From positions 48,456 through 112,455 of the forward strand of contig CACMMU010000002.1 in NCBI GenBank assembly GCA_902614835.1: a DNA stretch of 64,000 nt, given 5' to 3'. The notes beneath the pieces were generated by a model. It searched no databases, was not told the DNA's origin, and saw only the letters and a program-made list of their open reading frames with translations. Position 1 is the first letter of the stretch; each line of letters begins with the position of its first letter. Made by a program: the position numbers and the translations under genes. Below are positions 43,937 through 55,251 of this stretch, piece by piece. Origin of the DNA: an uncultured Pelagibacteraceae bacterium (GTDB lineage: Bacteria; Pseudomonadota; Alphaproteobacteria; Pelagibacterales; Pelagibacteraceae).

Positions 43937-46705
43937 ATGAGCAAATTAAAAAAAACAGATCATTTTTATTTAGTTGATGGTTCAGGATATATCTTTAGAG
44001 CCTATTACGCTTTACCTCCGCTATCTAGAAAAAGTGATGGATTGCCCACAGGAGCTGTAATCGGTTTTTGCAATATGCTTTTCAAACTTCTAGAGGACTC
44101 CAGATCTGATGATAGCAAACAGAAGCCAACACATTTTGCAGTTATATTTGACTCTGCAAGAAAAAATTTTAGAAATGAAATTTACAAAGACTATAAAGCA
44201 AATAGATCAGAGGCTCCAGATGATCTTGCCCCACAATTTGATTACATTAGAAAAGCAGTAAAAGCATTTAATTTACCATCAATAGAACAAATCAATTATG
44301 AAGCAGATGATTTGCTTGCTACCTATGCACAACAAATAATTGACCTTGGTGCCAAAGTTACAATTATATCTTCGGATAAAGATCTAATGCAGCTAGTCTC
44401 AAAAGACATCAGACTTTATGATCCGATGAAAAGCAAAGTTATTGGAAAAAAAGAAGTTGAAGAAAAGTTCGGAGTAAAACCAGAACAGGTTATAGATGTA
44501 CAATCTTTAGCAGGAGACTCCTCCGATAACATTCCTGGTGTTCCAGGAATTGGAATTAAAACTGCGGCAGAGCTTATTAAAAAGTATAAGAATTTAGATA
44601 ATTTACTTAATAAAGCTGGAGAGATTCCACAAAAAAAAAGACGGGAAACCCTAATTGAAAATAAAAAATCTGCCTTATTGAGTAAAAAACTTGTAACTTT
44701 AAAAAGTGATGTTCCAGTCAAAGAAAAACTAGAAAGCTTTTTAATTAAAGATGTAGAAAAAGATAAATTATATGAATTTTTAAGAGAGATGGAGTTCAAC
44801 AGGTTGCTTAGCCAAGCTATCAGCTTTTACGGCGAACCTAAAAGTAAAAAATCTGACAGTTTAAAAGAGGAGAAACTAAATAAAATTGATCTTAGCAAAT
44901 ATGAAACTATCGTCGATGAGAAAAAACTTGATGAGTGGATGTCTATACTAAAAGATAAAAAAATTATATCTGTAGATACCGAGACCAACTCTCTAAACCC
45001 TATTGATGCAGATTTAGTAGGTATTTCGTTTTGCTATTCACCTAATTGTGCATGTTATATTCCATTAAAACACCGTAATCAAAAATGCTTAGACAAAAAT
45101 CTTGTTTTAAACAAAGTTAAAAAAATTCTAGAAGATAAAAATATTAGAAAAGTAGGCCAAAATATTAAGTTTGATAATATAATTTTTAAAAAAAATAACA
45201 TAAGTGTAGAACCACTCGAAGATTCTATGCTTGCATCTTACACATTAGATGCTGGTTTAAATAGGCACAATCTAGATACTTTAGCAAACATACATTTAAA
45301 TCATAAGACAATAACATTTAAAGATTTAGTTGGAACAGGAAAAAAGAAAATTACTTTCGAAGATGTTGATTTAAAAAAAGCAACCGAATATGCAGCTGAA
45401 GACGCCGATGTCACATTTAGATTATATGAACATCTAAAAGAAAGGATGAATAAAGAAAAACTAAACAATATCTACGAGTTATTTGAAGTACCTTTAATAA
45501 AAATACTTTCAGATATGGAAATAAATGGAATCAAAGTTGATAGTACTTATTTAAAAAAACTGTCAAAAAAATTCGAATATAAAATCAATACAATTGAAAA
45601 AGAGATTTATAAATTAGCAAAGAAAAAATTTAATATAGCTTCAACAAAACAATTGGGGGAAATTATTTATAATGAACTTAAGATTAGAAATTTAAAAAAA
45701 ACTAAAAAAGGGAGCCTAGCTACTAGTGCTTCTATATTGGAGGATCTTGCTTTTAAAGGACACAAATTTCCTAGTTTAGTTTTAGATTGGAGACAACTCT
45801 CAAAGCTTAAAAATACTTATACCGATGCTTTGCAGGAGCATATAAATTCAAAAACTAAAAGAGTTCATACGTCTTTTTTATTGGCAGCGACAAATACTGG
45901 TAGATTAGCATCAAGCGACCCCAATCTACAAAATATACCCATCAAAACAGAAGATGGTAGAGAAATTAGAAAAGCATTTATTCCTGAAAAAAATAACATT
46001 TTAATTTCGGCTGATTACAACCAAATCGAAATGAGAATTTTATCAGATATGGCAGATGTCAAAGCATTGAAAAAAGCATTTTCTAATAAAGAAGACATTC
46101 ATAGTTTAACTGCTAGTCAAGTCTTCAATGTTCCTCTAAAAAAAGTTGATCAAAACTTAAGAAGAAAAGCAAAAACTATAAATTTTGGTATAATATATGG
46201 AATAACACAATATGGCCTTGCCAAACAAATATCAGTCTCTAACGAGGAGGCTTTAGAATTTATAAATTCTTACTTTAAAAAATTTCCTGAAATAAAAGAA
46301 TATATGAATTCAACAGTAAAATTTTGTAGAAAAAACGGATATGTAAATAATATTTTTGGAAGACGAATACACTTAAGAGGTATCAATGATAAAAATTTTA
46401 GTGTGAGAAGTTTTCAAGAGAGGGCTGCAATCAACGCCCCCATACAGAGTTCAGCAGCTGATATAATTAGAATCGCCATGATAAAATTAAAAGAGGTTGA
46501 AAAATCCAAAAAAGGTTTTGATGCAAAAATGCTTCTCCAAATTCATGATGAACTAGTTTTTGAATGCGCAATCAAAAATCAAACCACTGTTGAAGAAATT
46601 GTTAAAAAAACGATGGAGTCAATTTCTAGCTCTGAATACCACATGTTCTCAATTCCATTGGATGTAAACGTTAATTCAGGTAATAATTGGGATGAAGCAC
46701 ACTGA
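43937..46705 (+). CDS. polA: DNA polymerase I
   Basis: 5'-3' exonuclease, 3'-5' exonuclease (VDTETNSLNP) and polymerase motifs (SADYNQIEMRILS, RRKAKTINFGIIYG, LQIHDELVFE). Confidence 0.98.
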   Translation: MSKLKKTDHFYLVDGSGYIFRAYYALPPLSRKSDGLPTGAVIGFCNMLFKLLEDSRSDDSKQKPTHFAVIFDSARKNFRNEIYKDYKANRSEAPDDLAPQFDYIRKAVKAFNLPSIEQINYEADDLLATYAQQIIDLGAKVTIISSDKDLMQLVSKDIRLYDPMKSKVIGKKEVEEKFGVKPEQVIDVQSLAGDSSDNIPGVPGIGIKTAAELIKKYKNLDNLLNKAGEIPQKKRRETLIENKKSALLSKKLVTLKSDVPVKEKLESFLIKDVEKDKLYEFLREMEFNRLLSQAISFYGEPKSKKSDSLKEEKLNKIDLSKYETIVDEKKLDEWMSILKDKKIISVDTETNSLNPIDADLVGISFCYSPNCACYIPLKHRNQKCLDKNLVLNKVKKILEDKNIRKVGQNIKFDNIIFKKNNISVEPLEDSMLASYTLDAGLNRHNLDTLANIHLNHKTITFKDLVGTGKKKITFEDVDLKKATEYAAEDADVTFRLYEHLKERMNKEKLNNIYELFEVPLIKILSDMEINGIKVDSTYLKKLSKKFEYKINTIEKEIYKLAKKKFNIASTKQLGEIIYNELKIRNLKKTKKGSLATSASILEDLAFKGHKFPSLVLDWRQLSKLKNTYTDALQEHINSKTKRVHTSFLLAATNTGRLASSDPNLQNIPIKTEDGREIRKAFIPEKNNILISADYNQIEMRILSDMADVKALKKAFSNKEDIHSLTASQVFNVPLKKVDQNLRRKAKTINFGIIYGITQYGLAKQISVSNEEALEFINSYFKKFPEIKEYMNSTVKFCRKNGYVNNIFGRRIHLRGINDKNFSVRSFQERAAINAPIQSSAADIIRIAMIKLKEVEKSKKGFDAKMLLQIHDELVFECAIKNQTTVEEIVKKTMESISSSEYHMFSIPLDVNVNSGNNWDEAH

Positions 46706-46715
46706 TGCCTAAATT

Positions 46716-46743
46716 TTGACAATTTAATTTAAACTATTATAAA
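46716..46743 (+). promoter_or_regulatory. Putative sigma70-type promoter of chvI-chvG
   Basis: TTGACA 46716-46721, 16-nt spacer, TATAAA 46738-46743. Confidence 0.4.
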
Positions 46744-46759
46744 TTAACAGGAGTTAATT

Positions 46760-47458
46760 ATGTCAAAAACTATTGCACTTGTTGATGATGACAGAAATAT
46801 TTTAACAAGTATTAGTATGGCCTTAGAGCGCGAGGGATATAAAGTCCAGACTTATATAGATGGTCAAAGTGCTTTAGTAGGTCTTTCAAGAAACCCCCCT
46901 GATCTTGCAGTAGTAGATTTAAAAATGCCAAAGCTGACAGGAGAAGAATTGTTACAAAAGATAAGAAAAAAAATGTCAATACCAATTATTTTTTTAACTT
47001 CAAAAGACGAGGAGGTTGACGAACTATTAGGTTTGAAGTTAGGTGCCGATGATTACATTAAAAAGTCAGGTGGTTTTTCAATAAAAATTTTAATAGAAAG
47101 AATTAGAGTCCAACTTAGAAAAAAAACTTCTACATCTGAAGAATCCAAAAGTTTAATTGTTCATGGAAAACTTAAACTCGATCCTAACCAGTTAGAGTGC
47201 GAATGGAATGGAAAATCATTACCTGAGAAATTGACCACAACTGAATTTTTAATAGTCAAAGAACTTGCAAAAAGACCAGGTGTTATTAAAGAAAGAGCTC
47301 ACCTTATGGACATTGCGTATAAAGAAAATACTGATATCGAGGATAGAACGATTGATAGCCATATCAAAAGGATAAGAAAAAAATTTAAAAAAGTTGATGA
47401 AAAATTTTCATCTATTGAAACTCGTTATGGTAGTGGTTATAGATGGAACATTAATTAA
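46760..47458 (+). CDS. chvI: OmpR-family response regulator ChvI-like
   Basis: [31 protein letters not shown]; winged-helix C-terminus TRYGSGYRW. Confidence 0.92.
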   Translation: MSKTIALVDDDRNILTSISMALEREGYKVQTYIDGQSALVGLSRNPPDLAVVDLKMPKLTGEELLQKIRKKMSIPIIFLTSKDEEVDELLGLKLGADDYIKKSGGFSIKILIERIRVQLRKKTSTSEESKSLIVHGKLKLDPNQLECEWNGKSLPEKLTTTEFLIVKELAKRPGVIKERAHLMDIAYKENTDIEDRTIDSHIKRIRKKFKKVDEKFSSIETRYGSGYRWNIN

Positions 47459-49005
47459 TGAGAATAAATAAACCAACGTCAATATTAAAAAAATTTTTAG
47501 TATTTAATTTTTTTGTTTTCATAATTTTAGGATTGTTTACTTTTTTTTATCTTAAAGCCATTCAGCCAAATTTAGTAAAACAACTCACTGAAAAACATAA
47601 TGTAATTATTAATAATACGTCAAATCATATTGAGAGACTTCAGGTGAATTATGAAAAAAAATCTTTAAAAAATTTTTTATTGTCTACAAGATTTCTTTTT
47701 CAAAATTTAGAAAGAGTTCAATTTTTTGATTTAAATGGAATTTTAATAGCAGATACAAATGTTTTAGACTTGGACCAAAACGTATTTTCAAAACCTGAAG
47801 AAGTTTTCGAAGAAAATATAAATAACCAAAATACTTCCGCAAGACAAAAAAATCCCATGAAAGATGAAATTACCCAAGACACACAACTACAAAATTACGA
47901 CGAGATTAAAAAACTTATTTTAAATAAAAAACCAAAGCAGGAAGTTACTATTGAAATTGAGGAAAATAATAATTTTTATGTCAAAACTTTGAATGATGTC
48001 ATAATAAACAGAGAGATGTCTGGATACATAATGGTAACGGAACAGGCAAATGAAATTTTGGTTGCTGTTGCAGAGAGAAAAAACTTTATTTTAAGAACTG
48101 TGTTTATTATAGCAATAGTTATATTTTTATTTTCTATCTTTTTAAATCGATATATTCTTAAACCAATAGGTGCTCTAGTCGATTATACCAAGTCAATCAA
48201 GCACAAAGACGAACCTTTTGGAAGAATAGAAAAATTTTTGCGCAGAAGTGATGAGGTTGGACTTCTATCAAGATCTTTAAATGAAATGACATTAGATTTG
48301 CAAAATAGAACAAAAAATGCAGAGGATTCATCTGCAGACTTAGCTCATGAAATTAGAAATCCGCTAGCTTCTTTAAAAGGAGCATCAGAGCTTTTAGAAA
48401 GCACACCTAATAAAGACGAACGAAAAAAATTAATAGGTATTTTAAGTCACGATGTAGAGAGGATTGATAGACTTATAACTGATTATTCTAAAATGCTAAA
48501 AGATGAAGCTTCCCTTTCTAGAGAAAAAATGAAAAACTTAAATTTGGTTGATTTAATTAATGATGTTACAGAAGAATTTAATAATAATAAGTCCACTATT
48601 AATAAGAATATTAAATTTCGAATAGTAAAAGAAAAACCAAATGGACATCTGCCAAAAGTTTTTGGTGTAAAAAGTAGGTTAGAACAAGTTCTGGCCAACT
48701 TAATAGATAATGCAATATCTTTTAGCCCACCAAATGGATTTATTGAAATTATTATCAAAAGCACTAAAGATTTTGTAAGATTTACAATAAAAGATGAGGG
48801 TCCAGGTTTTAAAGAGAGCAATACAGATAGAGTTTTTAAAAGGTTTTACAGCAATAGAACAGAGACATTTGGAGAGCATTCTGGATTAGGTTTAAATATT
48901 GTGAAAAATATTATAGAAATGCACGAAGGAAAAATTGTTGCTTCCAATAGAAAAGATAATTCAAATGGCGCACAAATCGAAGTTACTTTACCAATGAGGT
49001 CTTAA
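47458..49005 (+). CDS. chvG: Sensor histidine kinase ChvG-like
   Basis: HAMP, H-box [21 protein letters not shown], HATPase; follows chvI. Confidence 0.91.
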   Translation: MRINKPTSILKKFLVFNFFVFIILGLFTFFYLKAIQPNLVKQLTEKHNVIINNTSNHIERLQVNYEKKSLKNFLLSTRFLFQNLERVQFFDLNGILIADTNVLDLDQNVFSKPEEVFEENINNQNTSARQKNPMKDEITQDTQLQNYDEIKKLILNKKPKQEVTIEIEENNNFYVKTLNDVIINREMSGYIMVTEQANEILVAVAERKNFILRTVFIIAIVIFLFSIFLNRYILKPIGALVDYTKSIKHKDEPFGRIEKFLRRSDEVGLLSRSLNEMTLDLQNRTKNAEDSSADLAHEIRNPLASLKGASELLESTPNKDERKKLIGILSHDVERIDRLITDYSKMLKDEASLSREKMKNLNLVDLINDVTEEFNNNKSTINKNIKFRIVKEKPNGHLPKVFGVKSRLEQVLANLIDNAISFSPPNGFIEIIIKSTKDFVRFTIKDEGPGFKESNTDRVFKRFYSNRTETFGEHSGLGLNIVKNIIEMHEGKIVASNRKDNSNGAQIEVTLPMRS

Positions 49006-49009
49006 AATT

Positions 49010-50299
49010 ATGAGCAGTGATTATAAAGTAAAAGATATAAAGCTAGCAGATTTTGGAAGGAAAGAAATATCTTTAGCCGAAACAGAAATGCCAGGCTTAA
49101 TGGCACTTAGAAAAGAATTTAAAAACAAGAAGCCACTTAAAGGTGCAAGAATTTTAGGATGTTTACACATGACTATCCAAACAGCAGTTTTAATAGAAAC
49201 TTTGGTCGATCTAGGCGCAGAGGTGAGATGGTCTTCTTGCAACATATTTTCTACGCAGGACCATGCAGCTGCAGCAATTGCTAAAGCTAAAATACCTGTT
49301 TTTGCATGGAAAGGTGAAACTGAGAAAGAATATTGGTGGTGCATCAAGCAAACTATTGAAGGAAAAAAAGATTGGAAACCAAATATGATCCTGGATGATG
49401 GTGGAGATCTTACAGCTCTAATGCACAAAGATTATAAAGAGATGTTAAAAGGTATTAAAGGAGTTTCTGAAGAAACTACAACAGGAGTTTTAGCTTTAAA
49501 AAAAATGGAAGCTAACAATCAATTATTGATACCAGCAATAAATGTTAATGATTCTGTGACCAAATCAAAGTTTGATAACTTATATGGATGCAGAGAAAGC
49601 TTGGTTGACGGAATAAAGAGAGCAACTGATGTAATGATGTCAGGAAAGGTTGCAATAGTAGCTGGATTTGGAGATGTTGGAAAAGGAAGCGCAGCATCTC
49701 TTAGACAAGCTGGAGCAAGAGTTATGATCACTGAAACGGATCCGATCTGTGCATTGCAGGCAGCAATGGAGGGTTACGAGGTGGTGCTAATGGACGATGC
49801 AATTAAAGATGCAGATATTGTAGTAACCGCAACAGGAAACAAAGATATTGTTACTGCAGATCATATGAGAAACATGAAAGACAGAGCAATTTTGTGTAAC
49901 ATTGGGCATTTTGATAATGAGATTCAGGTTGACGCACTAAAAAATTATAAGTGGGATGAAATTAAACCTCAGGTGCATGAAATAGAATTACCAAGCAAAA
50001 AAAGGATTATTTTATTGGCAGAAGGTAGGCTTGTTAACTTAGGCTGTGCAACTGGACACCCAAGTTTTGTTATGAGTGCTTCTTTTACTAATCAGGTGAT
50101 TGCTCAAATTGAACTATGGAATAATTCTAAAAAATATGAAAAAAAAGTTTATGTTTTACCAAAACACTTAGACGAAAAGGTCGCGATGTTACACCTTGGA
50201 AAAGTTGGAGCAAAATTAACCAAAATGTCGAAAGAACAAGCAGACTATATTAGCGTTAAACAATCAGGACCGTTTAAACCAGATACTTATCGCTACTAA
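49010..50299 (+). CDS. ahcY: Adenosylhomocysteinase
   Basis: [39 protein letters not shown]-terminal KPDTYRY. Confidence 0.98.
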   Translation: MSSDYKVKDIKLADFGRKEISLAETEMPGLMALRKEFKNKKPLKGARILGCLHMTIQTAVLIETLVDLGAEVRWSSCNIFSTQDHAAAAIAKAKIPVFAWKGETEKEYWWCIKQTIEGKKDWKPNMILDDGGDLTALMHKDYKEMLKGIKGVSEETTTGVLALKKMEANNQLLIPAINVNDSVTKSKFDNLYGCRESLVDGIKRATDVMMSGKVAIVAGFGDVGKGSAASLRQAGARVMITETDPICALQAAMEGYEVVLMDDAIKDADIVVTATGNKDIVTADHMRNMKDRAILCNIGHFDNEIQVDALKNYKWDEIKPQVHEIELPSKKRIILLAEGRLVNLGCATGHPSFVMSASFTNQVIAQIELWNNSKKYEKKVYVLPKHLDEKVAMLHLGKVGAKLTKMSKEQADYISVKQSGPFKPDTYRY

Positions 50300-50310
50300 A
50301 TTAGTAGCCA

Positions 50311-50766
50311 ATGTTAAAATATAATTTATCTCAAATAGACAATTTATCAAAAAAAATTTTATCTAAAATATACAAAACAGATTGTATATATTTATTTGGC
50401 GAATTAGGTAGCGGTAAAACAACTTTTGCCAGGAGCTTAATTCATCAGCTGCAGGAAAAAAATAAAATTCATAAAACGGAAGTTCTTAGCCCGACGTTCA
50501 ATTTACTTCACGAATATCAAATAAAATCATTTAAAGTTTTGCATTATGATTTTTATAGATTAAAAAAAAATAAAGAGATAGAACAGCTTGCTATAGATGA
50601 AAACTCTAAAAATGTTATAAAAATTATTGAATGGCCAGAAAAAATAAAAAGAAAAAATACAAACAGACTAGAAATTACTCTCCATTACGAAACCGATATT
50701 GAGAGTAGAAAGATAAAACTCAAAGGTTTTGGGAAGTGGAAAAACTTTAAAATAGATGCAATTTAG
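50311..50766 (+). CDS. tsaE: tRNA threonylcarbamoyladenosine biosynthesis ATPase TsaE
   Basis: YLFGELGSGKTTFARSLIHQL; SPTFNLLHEY; HYDFYRLK. Confidence 0.95.
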   Translation: MLKYNLSQIDNLSKKILSKIYKTDCIYLFGELGSGKTTFARSLIHQLQEKNKIHKTEVLSPTFNLLHEYQIKSFKVLHYDFYRLKKNKEIEQLAIDENSKNVIKIIEWPEKIKRKNTNRLEITLHYETDIESRKIKLKGFGKWKNFKIDAI

Positions 50767-51721
50767 ACTTAAAAAAATTAAAAGTGACGCCTCTTTTAGA
50801 GAATTTTATCGTCTACACAAGGGCAAAAAAACCTCGATCATTGTTATGTCCCAAAAAGATAAATTCAGGAACCTCGTTGTTTATGCTGCAATTAACAAAT
50901 ACTTAAAAACAAAAGGAATTTATACCCCAAAACTAATTAGCCAACATTTTGACGAGGGTATTATCGAATTAGAAGATTTTGGAAACAAAACCTTATTGGA
51001 TTATGTAAAAAAAGCTAGAAATAAATTATTTTTTTATAAAAAATGTATTGATGTAATATTAAAAATTCAAAAAATTAAAAAAATAAAAAGAATTAAGTAC
51101 AGTTCAAATAAGTATTTTAATTTAAGCAGATATAATATTGCTAGTTTGCACAAAGAATCTGATTTATTTTTTAATTGGTATCTTTTGGGTGTTTTAGGTA
51201 AAAAAAAATCAATTAGATACAAGAGTATGATTAAAAAAGAATTAAACAAAATATACAAAAAAATTTTTTTTAAAAATCAATTCATTGTCCATAGAGATTT
51301 TCATGTTTCCAATATTATGCCAAAAAATAATAGGCTAGGAATTATCGATACACAGGATGCTATTTTGGGAAACCCTATGTATGATCCCGCATCATTGATA
51401 GATGATGTGAGAATTAAAGTTCCTAATAAAGTAAAAACTAAAACATATCAGTATTATATAAAGAATTGCTCTATTAAAAAAAAACAAATCCCGCTATTGA
51501 AAAATGATTTTGATATTTTGTCTATCCAAAGAAATCTTAAAATTCTAGGAATTTTCTACAGACTTTTCAAAAGAGATAACAAACCTCAATATTTGAAATA
51601 CTTACCATATACATGGAGCCTAATTGAACTAAGAATGAAAAATAAAATCTTTAATAATTTAAAAAAAATACTTAAAAACGCTGTTAACAATAAGATTAGA
51701 AAAAAAATAAATTTCAAATGA
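50756..51721 (+). CDS. amgK: Sugar kinase/phosphotransferase, AmgK-like
   Basis: APH fold FIVHRDFHVSNIMPKNNRLGIIDTQDAILGNPMYDPASLIDD; adjacent to murU-like gene. Confidence 0.82.
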   Translation: MQFRLKKIKSDASFREFYRLHKGKKTSIIVMSQKDKFRNLVVYAAINKYLKTKGIYTPKLISQHFDEGIIELEDFGNKTLLDYVKKARNKLFFYKKCIDVILKIQKIKKIKRIKYSSNKYFNLSRYNIASLHKESDLFFNWYLLGVLGKKKSIRYKSMIKKELNKIYKKIFFKNQFIVHRDFHVSNIMPKNNRLGIIDTQDAILGNPMYDPASLIDDVRIKVPNKVKTKTYQYYIKNCSIKKKQIPLLKNDFDILSIQRNLKILGIFYRLFKRDNKPQYLKYLPYTWSLIELRMKNKIFNNLKKILKNAVNNKIRKKINFK

Positions 51722-52416
51722 AAATAAGAAAAGCAATAATTTTAGGAGCAGGTTTTGGGAAAAGAATGCGTCCTATTACAAAAAAAATTCCTAAACCACT
51801 CATAAAAATTAAAGGGGTTACTTTATTAGAGAATAGTATAAAATTTTTATGTTTTTTGAATATTAAACACATAGTAGTTAATGCACATTATCTTCACAAA
51901 GAAATTACTAATTTTTTAAAACAAAAAAAATTTAATTGTAAAGTAGATGTCATTATTGAAAAGAATAAAATTTTAAATACGGGTGGAGGTATTTTAAATG
52001 CATCAAGAATATTTAAAAAAGAACCTTTTTTTGTTTTAAATCCAGATACTATATGGACTAGGGCATATAAAAATGAATTTAGAAAGCTTGAGGAAATTTA
52101 TCTAAAAAATAAAAAATCAACAATGCTTTTGGTTCCAAAGAAAAAAAGCTTTGATAAATCTTTTAAAGGAGACTTCAATCTAAGTTCTAAAAACCAACTT
52201 TTAAGACAAAGGAATAATAGATTTATTTTTACCGGGGCTCAGATTATTAATAGATCCATATTCAAGAAAAAAAAAATTAAACCTTTTTCCATTAACAAAG
52301 TTTGGGACGACTTAATCAAAAATAAAGAACTTCTTGGTACAGTTAGTAGACAAAAATTTTTTCATGTAAATAGTTATAAAATATACAAAAAAATAAATAA
52401 AAAAATTATTGATTAG
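51718..52416 (+). CDS. murU: Nucleotidyltransferase, MurU-like
   Basis: AIILGAGFGKRMRPITKKIPKPLIKIKG; NTGGGILNA; FVLNPDTIW. Confidence 0.84.
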   Translation: MKIRKAIILGAGFGKRMRPITKKIPKPLIKIKGVTLLENSIKFLCFLNIKHIVVNAHYLHKEITNFLKQKKFNCKVDVIIEKNKILNTGGGILNASRIFKKEPFFVLNPDTIWTRAYKNEFRKLEEIYLKNKKSTMLLVPKKKSFDKSFKGDFNLSSKNQLLRQRNNRFIFTGAQIINRSIFKKKKIKPFSINKVWDDLIKNKELLGTVSRQKFFHVNSYKIYKKINKKIID

Positions 52417-53119
52417 TTATTATTGGAGATTTTCTTTCCTCATCCAAATATTTGGCATCCAAAACCTTGCCAGAGTTATCAAAATTTATTAGCAATGGGT
52501 TGCCGGTTGGTATTTCTAGCAAATTTATATTTTTATCAGATATATTAAAAATTTTTTTACCTAACGCTCTTATTGTATTTCCATGAGCAGAAAGCAGCAC
52601 ATTTTTATTTAACCTTAGGTGTTTTTCCATATATTTTTCAAAATAGGGTATAACGCGATCGAAAGTATTCTTCAAAGATTCAGTCTGAGGTATTTTTTTA
52701 ATACCTTTGTAGACAGGATCTTTTTCAAAATTATATTTAGAGTCTTTATCTAATATTGGCGGAGGAATATCCCAAGATCTTCTATATTTTTTAAATTGCT
52801 CTTCTCCTATTTTTTCTTCTGTTTCTTTTTTGTTTAATCCTGTTAATGCTCCATAATGTCTCTCATTAAGCTCCCATGCTTTTGTATATTCATATTTCTC
52901 TCCAAGAACTTTTAATACAATCTCTAATGTATCTATGGCTCGCTTAAGATATGAGGTAAAGCAGATATCAAAATTTATATCCAACTGCTTTAATAATTTC
53001 CCTGACCTTCTAGCCTCTTGCACTCCTTTTTCGGATAAATCAACGTCTACCCAACCAGTGAAACGATTTTCTGCATTCCAAGTACTTTGTCCGTGTCTAA
53101 TTGCTATGAGTTTGCCCAT
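52406..53119 (-). CDS. gpmA: 2,3-bisphosphoglycerate-dependent phosphoglycerate mutase
   Basis: LIAIRHGQSTWNAENRFTGWVDVDLSEKG; NERHYGALTGLNK; LSAHGNTIRAL. Confidence 0.97.
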   Translation of the reverse strand: MGKLIAIRHGQSTWNAENRFTGWVDVDLSEKGVQEARRSGKLLKQLDINFDICFTSYLKRAIDTLEIVLKVLGEKYEYTKAWELNERHYGALTGLNKKETEEKIGEEQFKKYRRSWDIPPPILDKDSKYNFEKDPVYKGIKKIPQTESLKNTFDRVIPYFEKYMEKHLRLNKNVLLSAHGNTIRALGKKIFNISDKNINLLEIPTGNPLLINFDNSGKVLDAKYLDEERKSPIITNQ

Positions 53120-53154
53120 CGAATATAATTTAATTAATATATAAAATTATTAAT

Positions 53155-53469
53155 ATGAAGGGTATTAAATTCTTTTACATTACCTGTCCGAAAAAAAAGG
53201 AAGCTAATAAAATAGCGTCATTTCTTGTGAAAAATAAACTAGCTGCGTGTGCCAACATCATTAATAATGTTGACTCCGTATTTACCTGGAAAGGAAAAGT
53301 AAAAAAAGAAAAAGAGGTTTTAATTGTAGGGAAGACAATGAATAAAAAAGTTCAAAAAATTATCCTTAGTGTTAAAAAACTACATAGTTATGAGATTCCC
53401 TGCGTTATCTTTTTTGATATTAAAAATGGAAATACAGATTTTTTAAAATGGATTATAAAATCCGTATAG
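53155..53469 (+). CDS. cutA: Divalent-cation tolerance protein CutA
   Basis: KNKLAACANIINNVDSVFTWKGKVKKEKEVLIVGKT; HSYEIPCVIFF. Confidence 0.94.
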   Translation: MKGIKFFYITCPKKKEANKIASFLVKNKLAACANIINNVDSVFTWKGKVKKEKEVLIVGKTMNKKVQKIILSVKKLHSYEIPCVIFFDIKNGNTDFLKWIIKSV

Positions 53470-53846
53470 TTCGTTATTTATATTTTTTTTCATTTGTAGG
53501 TTTATTAATTTTATACCTTTTTCCAGGAAGTTTAATTGGGTATTTATTTTATGGAGACTTCAGTCGCCAACCAGATATAATTCCTAATCCTTTAGGAACT
53601 TCAATTAATCATACAATAGCTTTTTTTTATTTATCCATACTCGGTTTAATAAGCTATATGAGAGGGACAAGTTTTAAACAAACTTTGATTTTTCTAGTAG
53701 TCGTATCATTAATACTGGAGTTATCTCATTTAATTATACCAAATAGATCTTTTCAATATTCAGATCTTTTTGCGAATTTACTTGGAACATTATTGGCTAT
53801 CGTTATAATATTTTTATATAAAAGGTTAAAAAATGGAAAAATTTGA
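53448..53846 (+). CDS. VanZ-like membrane protein
   Basis: Multiple TM; ELSHLIIPNRSFQYSDLFANLLGTLLAI. Confidence 0.75.
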   Translation: MDYKIRIVRYLYFFSFVGLLILYLFPGSLIGYLFYGDFSRQPDIIPNPLGTSINHTIAFFYLSILGLISYMRGTSFKQTLIFLVVVSLILELSHLIIPNRSFQYSDLFANLLGTLLAIVIIFLYKRLKNGKI

Positions 53847-54141
53847 CGAAAGAAAAAAATCTTTTGAGAAAAAATTTGCACATGATGAAGAATTAAAATT
53901 CAAAGTTGCATCAAGAAGAAACAAGTATCTTGGTCAATGGGTTTCCCAAAAACTTGGATATGATAATGAAAAAGAAAAAGAATATATTCAGTCAGTTATA
54001 AAAGCTGATTTTCAAGAGGCTGGAGATGAAGATGTTTTCAGAAAAATCAAAGCGGATTTAAAAGATCATAATGTTTCTGATGATGATATAAGAAACAAAA
54101 TGAAAGAGTTTGATGAAAAAGCTAAATCTGATTTTGTTTAG
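53833..54141 (+). CDS. ATPase inhibitor zeta subunit (DUF1476)
   Basis: FDERKKSFEKKFAHDEELKFKVASRRNKYLGQWVSQKLGY. Confidence 0.93.
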   Translation: MEKFDERKKSFEKKFAHDEELKFKVASRRNKYLGQWVSQKLGYDNEKEKEYIQSVIKADFQEAGDEDVFRKIKADLKDHNVSDDDIRNKMKEFDEKAKSDFV

Positions 54142-54625
54142 CATTATAATTTTATTTTCTTTAATTAATCATTCATTCTCCAAAGAAGAGGAAATCTTTG
54201 GTAAAGCACATGTAATTGACGGAGACACGATTAAAATTAAATCTAAAAAAATAAGACTCTTTGGTATCGATGCGCCAGAAAAAAAACAAACATGTAAAAA
54301 AAGTTTTGCGAGTATAAACTTTTTTAGTTTCCAAAAAAATTATAATTGCGGTGTTCTCTCTACAACATACCTAAAAAAGAAAATAGGAAATAATTATATT
54401 AAGTGTATATCTAAAACTAAAGACAAGTATAAAAGATATTTAGGCGTATGTTATTTAGGCAATTTGGATCTTAATAAGTGGATGGTTGAGAATGGTTATG
54501 CTGTAGCATATAAAAAATATTCTAGGAAATATGAATTACAAGAGCAATATGCGAAAGAAAACAAACTTGGTATTTGGAAGGGGACTTTCGTAGAGCCTGA
54601 AAAATGGAGAAGAATTATGAATTAA
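54110..54625 (+). CDS. Thermonuclease (SNase)-family protein, secreted
   Basis: HVIDGDTIKIKSKKIRLFGIDAPEKKQTC; WMVENGYAVAYKKYS. Confidence 0.92.
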   Translation: MMKKLNLILFSIIILFSLINHSFSKEEEIFGKAHVIDGDTIKIKSKKIRLFGIDAPEKKQTCKKSFASINFFSFQKNYNCGVLSTTYLKKKIGNNYIKCISKTKDKYKRYLGVCYLGNLDLNKWMVENGYAVAYKKYSRKYELQEQYAKENKLGIWKGTFVEPEKWRRIMN

Positions 54626-54645
54626 ATTCTTATATAAAATAGAAA

Positions 54646-55251
54646 GTGATTCATTTTTATAAAATAAATAGGTTTCTTTTAGTTCTATTGTTTTTTTTAA
54701 CTGCATGTTCGTCAGTACCTAAAAATACTAAAAATAGTTGTGCAATTTTTGAAGATCGCTATTTATGGTACAAACATACCAAAAAAGCTGAAGAGAGATG
54801 GGGTGTCCCAGTTTATATTCAACTAGCGTTTATAAAAAAAGAAAGCGATTTTAATTGGTTGGCCAAACCTCCTCGACATAAATTATTTAAAATTATTCCA
54901 TATAAACGAAAATCTAGTTCATTTGGTTATTCCCAAGCTGTCAAAGGTACTTGGGAGCAATATAAAAGAGAAACAGGAAATAAATTAGCAACAAGAGCTA
55001 GCTTTCGTGAAAGTGTAAACTTTATAGGCTGGTACATTAACAAATCTCACAAATTATTAAAGATACCGAAGAACGATGCTTATAGGCAATATCTTGCTTA
55101 TTATAAAGGCTGGGGAGATTACAAGAACTATTCAAAAGACAAAAAGGCGATCATATACGCAAAGTCTACAAGGGATATAGCTAACGAATATAGGAAACAA
55201 CTTACTAGATGCAAGGATAAACTTAATAGAAAAAAATATATTATTTACTAA
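54646..55251 (+). CDS. Putative lytic transglycosylase-like lipoprotein (GTG start)
   Basis: Lipobox LTACSS; VPVYIQLAFIKKESDFNWLAKPPR; SSFGYSQAVKGTWEQYKRETG. Confidence 0.8.
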   Translation: MIHFYKINRFLLVLLFFLTACSSVPKNTKNSCAIFEDRYLWYKHTKKAEERWGVPVYIQLAFIKKESDFNWLAKPPRHKLFKIIPYKRKSSSFGYSQAVKGTWEQYKRETGNKLATRASFRESVNFIGWYINKSHKLLKIPKNDAYRQYLAYYKGWGDYKNYSKDKKAIIYAKSTRDIANEYRKQLTRCKDKLNRKKYIIY

